Source: Saprospiraceae bacterium
GTDB taxonomy: Bacteria; Bacteroidota; Bacteroidia; Chitinophagales; Saprospiraceae
Length of the DNA stretch: 64,000 bases
Assembly (NCBI GenBank): GCA_022841745.1
Contig: JALHQW010000032.1
Coordinates: 1-64,000 of the forward strand
Reading direction: 5' to 3'
Under the pieces are notes generated by a model. It ran no database searches, had not been told where the DNA came from, and was given only the letters and a program-made list of their open reading frames with translations. Both the position numbers and the translations under genes were made by a program. This document shows, piece after piece, positions 33,655-42,800 of the stretch. The stretch's first letter is position 1; every line of letters begins with the position of its first letter.

Positions 33655-36600
33655 TTAATTCCCATAAACCTGAACTTTATCAAGGTTATTGGAAACGATA
33701 ATTTTATATTGATTATTGGGTGCTTTCAAGATGGCCATATCCCTCACTTCTTTGGTTGCCCAAAAGCCGGATTTAATATTATCCACCCATTTAAAACCAC
33801 CTTTTCCATCGCCCATTAAAAACGTGCCATTGCCAGCGTCGCAGCGGTTGGTTTCCACTTCAATGCCATATTTATTGCCAGCCAATAATAAATCGGCATT
33901 TCCATCATTATTGAAGTCGTGGACGATAATGCCATAAGTGGGGGAAATCTGCGATTGAATCGGCAGGGAGCGGCGCACAAACTTGCCACCTTGGTTCTCC
34001 CACCAGCAGGTTTCCAGCAGGTAAGCCTCCAACGTGAGGCCAGCTTCGAGGTCGGCCTTCGGGAAAATATCGGAGATGGTGGCCTGGGCGTAATCATGGG
34101 CCTTGATGAACCGCTTTTTGAGGAACGGCATCTGCTTGATAATCACATCCTTTTGTACAAGTGGATAGACATTCCCTCCCTCGTAGTAGGCCATCACAGG
34201 GTCAATGCTGCCATTTTTGTCAAAATCATTGGCAAATAGGCTAAGTGGGGCATCCTGGCTGGCCTTGAAGCGGGTGTTCAGACCGAAATTGCCCGTGACA
34301 AGGTCAAGGTCGCCGTCTTTGTCGAGGTCGGCAGCAGCGAGGCGGTTCCAGATGCCGTTTGACTGGTCAAAGCCAAGCCCCTTGGTGTCCAATTTGACGA
34401 GTTTATTGTCTATGGGCTTGAAGATGGTGACGGGCATCCATTCGCCCACTACGACAAGCTCTGGTGCGGGATCGGCGTCTATATTGGCCCAAACGAGGTC
34501 GGTCACCATGCCCACCCGCTCGAAGTCGGGGGCGAGTTCGTGGGTCACGTCCACAAAGGCGGTGCGGTCATTGCGGAGCAAATAGCTGCGGGGAATGGTC
34601 GGGTACTTGCCGGGCGAAATCCTGCCGCCGATGAATAGGTCGAGGTCGCCGTCGTTGTCGTAGTCGTTGGCGGTCATGCGCAGAGCGATGTCTTCCATGG
34701 GGGGTAGCGCCTTACCGGCCCCAGTATTGCCGCCGATTCCTTGAAACTTGCCTTCGCCAACGTTGATGTACAGGCGATGTGCCCAGGGGTGGGCGTTGGT
34801 GGCACTGTCCACCTGGGCTTCGGCGCCGCCGCTGATAACATAAAGGTCAAGGTCGCCGTCCATGTCCACGTCAAGGAAGGTGGCGCCGTGGTCCTCGTAT
34901 TGCTTGTCTTGGTCCCAGGTAGCTTGCGAGGTTCTGGTGAACTTCCCGTTTTGGCCTTGCAGGAACAGCCCGCCAGCATGCTCAAAGGAATTACCGACAT
35001 AAAAATCGGTCAGTCCGTCGCCGTTTACGTCAGCGGTGGCCATCAAGGGGCCGAGTTCGCTGATTTTCCAGGGGTACATGAAGAAGTTTTCAAAATCTAT
35101 ATAGTCGTTTTCTTCATGCTTGAAATCAATGGCTGCACTGGCGGTTTGGTCTTTGAAAAGCGTGTTGGATGCTGCCCTTGGGTCGGCAGGGAGCGTTTCA
35201 TTGGCTGCTGCGTAATTCAGCGTAAGCCGTTGATTGACAGGTATATTTTCCAAGGTTTGGCCCTTGCCATCTGGCCAGCGGACTTGCAGGCGGTCTATTT
35301 TTTGAACTTCGCCCAAGCCGAAATGGAGCAGGTGCTCCACCGCTGAAAAGATGCCACGGTTGGGTGAAAGGCAGGCATACTGCTGCTGGTCCCCATAGAA
35401 AATTCGTACAGTTGCTCCGATGCCAGATGGGTTGGCGCTGCTGCCTTCGAGCTTGCATTGGAGGTAGCTGCCCTTGGTCTTGCTGCGCGCCTGGTTTTCA
35501 AAGACAAAGGCGGGGTCGTCAAGGTTGTTCACCACGTAGTCGAGGTCACCATCGTTGTCGAGGTCGGCGTAGGCAGCCCCGTTCGACCAGGAGGCTTTGG
35601 TGGTGAGCCATTTCCCAGTCACGTCCTCAAACTCCCAGTTTCCTTTGTTTCTATAGTAGTAATTGCGAAGCTTATAAGTGGGGATGAGTTTAAGAAATTC
35701 GTCTATGGTCTTGAATTGCTGGTTCAGCGGCTTGTTTTTTCCCTTTATGTCTGAAAATACGAAGTTGTGGAAATCGGTGTTGGTGACCTCCCTTCGGTAG
35801 CCGTTGGTAATGAAGAGGTCACGTAGGCCATCGTTGTCCATATCGGCAAAAAGGCTGCTCCAGCTCCAGTCGGTGCTGAACACATTGGCAAGGCAGGCGA
35901 TGTCGCTGAAACTGCCGTTGCCATTGTTGCGCTGCAAAACATTGCGAACGACTGGCTCAGGGAACCCACTCCTTATAATAGAGGTGTAAGCAGCCTGTGG
36001 GTTGGCGTTCTGGAGAGTTTTGCTCCGGTAGTTGGTCTTGCTCAGCATGTCCACCGCAAAAAGGTCAAAAAGGCCATCATTGTCAAAATCGGCCAAGTCG
36101 GTGCCCATCGTATGTTGCGAGATGTGGCGGAAATAGTCGGTAAGGCGGTTGGTGAACGTGCCGTTCCCATTGTTGATGTAGAGGAAATCGGGCTGAATAA
36201 AGTCATTGCTCACATAGATGTCCATCCAGCCATCGCTGTTGAAATCTTCAATGGACACGGCGAGGCCATAAGCGAAGTTCCAGATGCCCGCTTCCTTGGA
36301 TACGTCCTTGAAGCCCCCTTTGCCATTCGCCAGGGGGCCTTCGTTTCGGTAGAGGCGGTCTGAGTCATAGGGCAGTATTGGTGAAAATACAGGTTCACGC
36401 CCCTTGCCATCAGCGGTCGGCTTGGAATTGAGTTTTCGGGTGTGGCTGAAGTCGGTTGGGTAGTTCAGGAGATAGAGGTCGAGATCGCCGTCGTTGTCGT
36501 AGTCGAAGAAGTTGGCGCCCGTGCTGGCCGAAATATCGTCAATGCCGTATTCCTTGGCCCTTTCGGTGAAGGTCAAGTCCTTGTTGTTGACGAAGAGCTT

Positions 36601-37125
36601 GTTGCGGCGCTCGTCGTTCTCGATGGGGCCTGCCCTGCACACGTAGAAGTCGAGGTAGCCGTCGGCGTTAATATCCACGGTGGAAACGGTAATTTCAAAC
36701 CCATTTTCGGAACCAACACCCGCAGCGTCCGTAATGTCCTTGAACTTCATGCCGCCTTGGTTCAGGTAAAGTTTATTTTTGCCCGTGCTGGAGACGAAAT
36801 ACACATCTGGCAGGGAGTCGTTGTTGATGTCGGCGATGGCCACGCCGCCCCCGTTTGAAATATTGATGTTCGTTGTGATATTGTTCTCGAATGTTTCCGT
36901 GATGATGTTTTGGAAGTCAATCCCCGTTTCGGAGGGGTCGAGCAGTTTGAGCAACGGGTCGGAGGCGGTGAGGGTGGGTTCCCCTTCACCAGTTTGCAGT
37001 TCCCCTGTACCTGTCCGCTGGTCCTTGCTGCACGAAAGCAGGTGCATCAAGCCTACGGCAAACAGGATGGCCAAGGCTTTGGGAGGAAAAAATGACGGCT
37101 TGCCTTTCACTTGCTGGATTTTCAT
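33655..37125 (-). CDS. FG-GAP/VCBS-repeat and ASPIC/UnbV lipoprotein (CRTAC1-like)
   Basis: 1156 aa from the ATG at 37125 (MKIQQVKGKPSF); an upstream in-frame extension of 16 residues is unlikely. The lipobox is LLSCS (about residue 33). At least nine FG-GAP/VCBS calcium-binding propeller repeats carry DxDxDGxxDLY motifs: DINNDSLPDVYFVSS, DYDNDGDLDLYLLNY, DFDNDGLFDLFAVDM and DLDKDGDLDLVTGNFG. In the middle, ~600-690, is the ASPIC/UnbV segment (SPNRGIFSAVEHLLHFGLGE ... LQVRWPDGKGQ). This build is typical of large outer-membrane-linked lipoproteins in Bacteroidota; ligand unknown. It is divergent from the HTTM gene with 122 bp between starts. Confidence 0.88.
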   Translation of the reverse strand: MKIQQVKGKPSFFPPKALAILFAVGLMHLLSCSKDQRTGTGELQTGEGEPTLTASDPLLKLLDPSETGIDFQNIITETFENNITTNINISNGGGVAIADINNDSLPDVYFVSSTGKNKLYLNQGGMKFKDITDAAGVGSENGFEITVSTVDINADGYLDFYVCRAGPIENDERRNKLFVNNKDLTFTERAKEYGIDDISASTGANFFDYDNDGDLDLYLLNYPTDFSHTRKLNSKPTADGKGREPVFSPILPYDSDRLYRNEGPLANGKGGFKDVSKEAGIWNFAYGLAVSIEDFNSDGWMDIYVSNDFIQPDFLYINNGNGTFTNRLTDYFRHISQHTMGTDLADFDNDGLFDLFAVDMLSKTNYRSKTLQNANPQAAYTSIIRSGFPEPVVRNVLQRNNGNGSFSDIACLANVFSTDWSWSSLFADMDNDGLRDLFITNGYRREVTNTDFHNFVFSDIKGKNKPLNQQFKTIDEFLKLIPTYKLRNYYYRNKGNWEFEDVTGKWLTTKASWSNGAAYADLDNDGDLDYVVNNLDDPAFVFENQARSKTKGSYLQCKLEGSSANPSGIGATVRIFYGDQQQYACLSPNRGIFSAVEHLLHFGLGEVQKIDRLQVRWPDGKGQTLENIPVNQRLTLNYAAANETLPADPRAASNTLFKDQTASAAIDFKHEENDYIDFENFFMYPWKISELGPLMATADVNGDGLTDFYVGNSFEHAGGLFLQGQNGKFTRTSQATWDQDKQYEDHGATFLDVDMDGDLDLYVISGGAEAQVDSATNAHPWAHRLYINVGEGKFQGIGGNTGAGKALPPMEDIALRMTANDYDNDGDLDLFIGGRISPGKYPTIPRSYLLRNDRTAFVDVTHELAPDFERVGMVTDLVWANIDADPAPELVVVGEWMPVTIFKPIDNKLVKLDTKGLGFDQSNGIWNRLAAADLDKDGDLDLVTGNFGLNTRFKASQDAPLSLFANDFDKNGSIDPVMAYYEGGNVYPLVQKDVIIKQMPFLKKRFIKAHDYAQATISDIFPKADLEAGLTLEAYLLETCWWENQGGKFVRRSLPIQSQISPTYGIIVHDFNNDGNADLLLAGNKYGIEVETNRCDAGNGTFLMGDGKGGFKWVDNIKSGFWATKEVRDMAILKAPNNQYKIIVSNNLDKVQVYGN

Positions 37126-37247
37126 GCAGGTACTGGTTTGAAATTTTCGCAAAATTAGATGTTCGATACGCAATTAACCTCTAATTGTTTGGACAACCAT
37201 ACCCTGCGTTGATGCATTGATTCACAATACCAACAAGTTTTTCTTCT

Positions 37248-38585
37248 ATGAACTGGAGTTCAAAATTGCGTACCTACCTTTCAGAATCGATCCCCGGCCA
37301 CGTCCTTGGGCTGTTCCGCATCATCTTCGGCTGTTTCATGGCCTATGAAATGGTGGACTATATCCAGATAGACCTTGTGACGAATGCCTTCGTGCTTCCC
37401 AAGATCCAGCTTGAGTATTTTGAGTTTATCAAACCGTTGCCAGCCGGCGTGCTTCAGGCAATGCTTTACACCATGCTGGCCTGTACGGTGCTGATAGTCC
37501 TTGGCGTGCTGTTTCGGCCTGCCTGCTTTGTCTTTGCCAGCCTTTACCTTTACTTCTTTCTGCTCGACAAGGGCATCTTCAACAACCACCTATACCTATT
37601 TATACTATTGGCCTTTGTGCTGGGCTTCACCCATGCCAACCGCTTTCTTTCCCTTCCCAATCTTTGGCGCAAACCAGTGACAGCCGATTTGATGGTACAT
37701 CGCTGGGAGATATTCATCCTTCAGTTGCACTTCGCAATCGTTTATTTCTACGGTGGCCTTGCCAAGATTAACCCGGAATGGCTGTTGCACTTTCAGCCAG
37801 TGAAGCACATGATAGAAGTATATCCCGACAACGGCCCCTTGGCAGGGTGGCTTAAACTGGGGTTCCAGCCTGCTTTGGCTGTCTATGGCGGGTTGGTATT
37901 TGACCTGGCCGTTCCTTTTCTGCTTTGGTGGAAGCGTACCCGGTTGTGGACCTTGCTTCCCCTGTTATACTTCCACATATCCAACTCGCTCACCTTCAAC
38001 GACATTGGCATCTTCCCGTTCATCATGATGGCGACCACGGCAATTTTCTTCGAAGTAAACGAGTTGCCAGTGCTGCGCAACTTGGCCAAGCGAAAGCACA
38101 AGAACATCGAACTGCTCGAATCACCGGCTTCGGCCAAACGAATATTGGTGGTTTATATCACCTTCCAACTGTTGTTCCCGTTCAGGGGCCTGTTCTTGCC
38201 CAACCCCGTCAACTGGACCATGATTGCCAATCGGTTCTCCTGGCGGATGAAATCGCAGTCGAGGGAGATAACCGAAATGGTATTCACCATACAAGATGGG
38301 CCAACCGGCCAAAAAATGCCAGTGGACATAAATACCTTCATCAACACCATGCAAATCAATGTGGTTGGGAACGATGTGGCTGCGGTAGTCTCGGTTGCCA
38401 AGGGGCTTGCCCGATTAGGGAGGGAGCAGGGCATGGCCGACCCCTTGGTACATGCAAGTATAAAGGTAAGCTGGAATGGCCGGCCTGCGGCCAACACGGT
38501 TGACCCTGCGGTTGAACTTTCAAAAATTGTGGTGAATCCCTTTGAAAAATTGGATTGGGTGATGCCAGTGCCCGCCGTTAAATGA
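37248..38585 (+). CDS. HTTM-domain membrane protein (vitamin K gamma-carboxylase-like)
   Basis: 445 aa with about nine transmembrane helices. The order fits HTTM proteins: PGHVLGLFRIIFGCFMAYEM at the first helix, FFLLDKGIFNNHLYLFILLA, then LHFAIVYFYGGLAKINPEWL and HISNSLTFNDIGIFPFIMMA. The (Y/F)GGLAKIN and HxxxS/NxxxFNIGIFP signatures are those of bacterial vitamin-K-dependent gamma-carboxylase homologs. The last ~130 residues (MKSQSREITEMVFTIQDGP) form a soluble domain, also seen in the carboxylase-like family. Its activity in bacteria is unproven. The divergent FG-GAP lipoprotein next to it may be a partner or substrate (inference). Confidence 0.8.
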   Translation: MNWSSKLRTYLSESIPGHVLGLFRIIFGCFMAYEMVDYIQIDLVTNAFVLPKIQLEYFEFIKPLPAGVLQAMLYTMLACTVLIVLGVLFRPACFVFASLYLYFFLLDKGIFNNHLYLFILLAFVLGFTHANRFLSLPNLWRKPVTADLMVHRWEIFILQLHFAIVYFYGGLAKINPEWLLHFQPVKHMIEVYPDNGPLAGWLKLGFQPALAVYGGLVFDLAVPFLLWWKRTRLWTLLPLLYFHISNSLTFNDIGIFPFIMMATTAIFFEVNELPVLRNLAKRKHKNIELLESPASAKRILVVYITFQLLFPFRGLFLPNPVNWTMIANRFSWRMKSQSREITEMVFTIQDGPTGQKMPVDINTFINTMQINVVGNDVAAVVSVAKGLARLGREQGMADPLVHASIKVSWNGRPAANTVDPAVELSKIVVNPFEKLDWVMPVPAVK

Positions 38586-38780
38586 ACTAAAGCAGGGTTT
38601 TTGAACCCTTGTAGAAAGCTTTTGAAGAAAAATTTCCACGAATGCTTTGAATTTACGCCAACCGTGCAGTATCTTCGCGACTGCATTTAGAAGCACAATG
38701 CCTTCGATACAATAGGCGATAAAAAATCGTCAGATGTTAAATACCGAACTTTGGGTATGAACTTGAAGGCAACATGGAGT

Positions 38781-38788
38781 TAAATTTG
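38781..38788 (+). promoter_or_regulatory. TAnnTTTG promoter-like box upstream of module copy 1
   Basis: TAAATTTG matches the Bacteroidota -7 box. TTG at 38763-38765 lies 15 bases upstream, somewhat close for a -33 box. The same TAAATTTGTATTCT occurs at the equivalent place before module copy 2 (47733). Confidence 0.4.
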
Positions 38789-38789
38789 T

Positions 38790-39230
38790 ATTCTCTTTTT
38801 TAGAATATAAAAACCGAAAGGTTTCGACAGCAGAACATCAGAATTATAATCCAAATCCGCGAACATTTTATGATCCAAGTTTACTTCTTTCCTACAACCG
38901 ATTTCACACCAGTTCACTTTGATTCCATTCAAAGAATCCCGTTAAGGGTATCATCACCATTCTACTCCGCCAAGTTCCGGCGGCCCGTTTCCGGCTAATT
39001 GATTTTTTTTCTGATTGTTTGCTCTGAAAAATAAAATTTGGAGTTGTTTTAACCATTTTACACAAAAGAATTGGGCTTTGCCCGTTTTGCAAGATTTGCT
39101 ATTAGCAAATTATAATCCATGGCAAATTATAATCTCATTTGGAAAACGAATCTTACACAATATGCCTTCATGCGTAAGGCAATGGCATTAGTCGGCCTCG
39201 GTGGCAGGGCTAATGCCTTTTTTTTGGGTT
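38790..39230 (+). ncRNA. Conserved leader or small RNA, module copy 1
   Basis: This stretch is shared in patches with 47745-48170 upstream of the second module: GACAGCA, then CAGAATTATAATCCAAATCC (38838-38857), GAACATTT, TTTACTTCTTTCC and ACCGATTTCA. Further patches are GGCAAATTATAATC and ACGAATCTTAC just before a terminator hairpin. No reading frame is conserved between the copies. It could be an independent small RNA ending at 39225, or a long 5' leader of the small secreted-protein gene with an attenuator. The 38586-39356 gap holds nothing else recognised. Confidence 0.4.
39184..39225 (+). terminator. Intrinsic terminator or attenuator before module copy 1
   Basis: GGCATTAG (39184-39191) and CTAATGCC (39210-39217) pair perfectly and are followed by eight T (39218-39225). 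It lies 132 bp upstream of the small secreted-protein ATG, with no ORF before it. Confidence 0.7.
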
Positions 39231-39356
39231 CAACGGATGTTCTGATAAAGGCTTAAAGAGAAAAGCAAGGGATTGACATTCAACAAGTTGCGTCAGTTTC
39301 TTTTCTTGTTCGTGTTTGTTTTTTTTCAAATATTTTTAACTAAAATCTTTAATCTT

Positions 39357-39806
39357 ATGAAAAAAGTGAATTTCAAAGTTGTCCTTACGGCACTTTCGTT
39401 CGCGTTTGCCTTCTTCTTGGGGGTTAGCACGGCTGAAGCGCAGGTAGGTGCATCCTTGACTGCTGGCGGTGCAGGAGTGCCCGTCGACAAGGCCTCATCG
39501 GGGATTTACTCGCTTCCACAGGGGAACTTCCAAAGCCCCCAGGTTGCGATGAATACGCTGATGAACGAGATGAACAGCATCAAGAATATGCTGATTCAGA
39601 TACAAAATGAGTCGGATCCGACTTTCATTGCAATGGTTCGGTTGCTTACCTACTACCAAGGCATCCACCAGGCACTTCTTGCTGGCCAATCTGTGCCACA
39701 GGCAATCGTGACTGGACTTGGCGCTGTTAGTAGCAATGAGTTTAGCACCAAAATTCCTGCAAGCTACCTCACCTTGAGGAACCAGGCAATTGCGTTGCTC
39801 GACTAA
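39357..39806 (+). CDS. Small secreted protein paired with giant adhesin (copy 1)
   Basis: 149 aa from the ATG at 39357 (MKKVNFKVVLTALSFAFAFF); a frame from 39273 adds non-family text. The signal peptide ends VSTAEAQ. The mature ~120 aa begin with a Gly/Val-rich stretch (GASLTAGGAGVPVDKASSGI) and SLPQGNFQSPQVAMNTLMNE, then a helical domain (HQALLAGQSVPQAIVTGLGA). The 148-aa product at 48290 is a clear paralog (LPQGNF / VPQGNF; ALLAG.SVP..IV.GLG). No Cys, no T9SS signal and no known family. It lies 87 bp before the giant gene, probably in one operon; a role as chaperone, subunit or co-secreted partner is guesswork. Confidence 0.7.
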   Translation: MKKVNFKVVLTALSFAFAFFLGVSTAEAQVGASLTAGGAGVPVDKASSGIYSLPQGNFQSPQVAMNTLMNEMNSIKNMLIQIQNESDPTFIAMVRLLTYYQGIHQALLAGQSVPQAIVTGLGAVSSNEFSTKIPASYLTLRNQAIALLD

Positions 39807-39893
39807 AAAACCGGGAGCAAGCTATTGGCTCGGCTAATGCTTTCTTCCAAACAATTTTTGTTTTAATTCTTTAACTTAAATTTTCATAATCTC

Positions 39894-42800
39894 ATGAAAA
39901 AAAGAACATTGACGTACCTCGGTATGGTTCTTTTGAACGTCTTGTTTGCGGCTCAACTTTTCGCCCAGACTAACGTCAATATGCCGTACAATACAGGTCC
40001 GACAACTTTTACAATTGCACCACCAGCTACCTGTTTCTTCAACTTTTTTGACAACGGTGGTCCTGGTGGTAACTACTCCAACAACTCTGGAGTAAACTCA
40101 ATTGCTACTTTCGCACCATCCAACCCTGCTACGCACCGCATACAGGCAAACTTCAGCAGCTTGTCTGCAGAGGTGGGTTGGGATGCACTTTTCATCCACA
40201 ATGGCAACTCTGTAGCTTCTCCACTAATTCCTGGTACAGCTACCACGTTTAACTTCGGTGGCGGTGGCTGGAACTCTAGCCCAGGCGTCGTTACATCTAC
40301 TGATGCCTCTGGTGCCCTTACCTTCCGTTTCCGTTCGGATGCGTCTGTAACGGCTACTGGTTGGGTTGCTACTGTAGCTCAAGTGCCCGTCAGTGCTTGT
40401 GCAATGACGGCTCCTGCCAACATCACTACTGGCAACTCGCCTGCTTCGGCTTGCTCAGCCAACGTGACCACGGCGGCTCCATCCTTCGCTCCTGCTGGCT
40501 GCAACACGGCTTTCTCGCTGCAGTACAGGGTGAACGGCGGTACGCCAGTTGTGATTGGTGCTGTAGTTCCTGCTACAGTTACAATTCTTGGGCTTCCAGT
40601 TGGTGCCAACACCATCACTTGGCAGTTGGTTGACCCATGTGGTAACGTAGTAGTTGCTACTGCTACGCAAACCATTACGGTTAACGACACGACGCCTCCG
40701 GTAATCACTTGCCCGGCTGACATCGTTATCAACCTTGACGCTGGCGAGTGCTGTGCATTCGTTAACTACAACGTAACTGCTTCTGACAACTGCCCGGTAT
40801 TCGTACCTGCTCTGTTCACGCAGAATCCTCCAACGAATAGCCCTACTCAGGCGATTTCCCCAGGTCTATCCTTGAACTGCGGTTTTGCGCAGACGAGGTT
40901 TGGCCGTGTGTTCCTTGCTACTTCGGCAATCAGGATCACGGGCTTGCAAGTTGGCATACGTGCTCCCGGTGCTGGTGCTTATACTTACAACATCTACCGT
41001 TTGACTTCAGGTACTGCTCCTGCAGCTGGCAACGCCAACATGCAGTTGCTGTTTGGCCCTTTCAACGTGAACATGCCTAACGTCACCACTACTTACGTTC
41101 CTGTTAACTTCCCAACTGCGACCAACATCGCAGCTGGCGACAGGTACTTCATCGAAATCATTGACCAAGATGGTAACTTCACGATGGGTAACATCGAGAT
41201 TCCTGATAACCCAGGTACACCATCTTACATTGCTGCCAATGCTTGCGGCTTGCCAAGCTTCGGTACTTTCGCTTCCGTAGGTTTCCCTAACCTCTCCTTG
41301 GCCTTCAACGTAGTGGCTCAAGTAGAGGCTCCGCTTGTTCCAGTACAGACTTCAGGCACGCCTTCTGGCAGCTTGTACTGCGTTGGCACAACCCAGAACT
41401 GCTTCACGGCTACCGACGGTGTAGGTCTTACTTCTACTTGCTGCTTCAACGTAATCATCCGTGAGTACGCCAACCCATCGCAGCAGATGGCCTGCAACGA
41501 CAACGTTCAGATCAGCCTCGACCAGCAGTGCGTGGCAGTGATCGGTGCCGACGACATCCTTGAGGGCGGCCTCTACGGCTGCTACGACACCCGCTACAAG
41601 ACGGAGATCGTGACGCCGATGGGCCAGATCATCACCGGCCCGAACGGTGAGGCCATCGTTGACGCCAGCTACATCCCCGGCCCGCACACGGTCAGGGTGA
41701 CCGACCTGGTCACCGGCCAGAGCTGCTGGGGCTCCATCATGGTGAAGGACAAGCTCCCGCCGGTGATCGAGTGCCGCGACATCACGATCCCCTGCACGGT
41801 TGACCCTGCCACGCTCAACGAGCCGGCACCAGCCATCCAGGGCCCACAGGCCCTGATCCTCACCGGCCTCAACGACATCATCGAGAACGGTGCGAACTCG
41901 CCACGCAACTACAATTTCGACTTCAGCTACCTACCTCCAAATACACCAGTATTGGACGCTAACGTACGCTTGAAGCTGACGGGCCACACCTGGCTCCCAG
42001 ACCTCACCGTTACGCTGATCGCACCAGATGCCACGCAGCGCAACGTGATGACCATCGGCGGTTGCATCCTCCAGGAGTGGCCGATCGACGCCGTGTTCTC
42101 CGACGAGGGCTCCGCCATCACCCTCTGCGTACAGCTGAACGCCGGCGGCGCCGAGCTGCAGGCCCTTACGGGCGGCGTTTCGCAGCCCACGCTGATGCAG
42201 TTCTTCGACGGCAAGGACGCCAGCGGCACCTGGACCGTGCGCATTACCGACAACTTCCCCGCCGACGACGGCGTGATTGAAGAGGTGGGCGTAATCCTCG
42301 ACGTTAACTTGCCAGCAGTCATCCCATCCGACAACTGCGGCGGTGTCAACGTGACTTATTTTGACAGCTATGTTGATGCTGGTACTTGTGACGCTGGTCA
42401 AATTACCAGGACTTGGACGGCCACCGACGATTGGCAGAACTCTGCCAGCTGCGTACAGATCATCACCATCGAGCGCCCGACGCTCGACGACGTGGTACCG
42501 CCAGCTGACGTGATGTGGACCTGCGAGCAGTACGATGCGTTCCCGAACATCACGGGCGCCACTGCGCTGCACCCGTTCATCACGGACGCCGACCCTGCAA
42601 CTGCGGTGATCGAGGTGAACCTCGACCCGAACTGCGACGACCTCGACCTGAACCTGGGCACGCCCGTGACGCAGGACAACCCGGGCATCAACGCCACGAA
42701 CGTTGCCAACGGCGGCCTCGGCTGCCCAGGCTCGAACCCGTTCTTCGGCAACAACGGCCTTGACGACGCGGACGTTCTCGCACTGACCGGCTCCGGCCTG

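Noticed and set aside
38781-39230. Known riboswitch or tRNA-like element
   Set aside because: I could match no known riboswitch consensus (c-di-GMP, cobalamin, TPP, SAM) and no cloverleaf, so it is reported only as a candidate.
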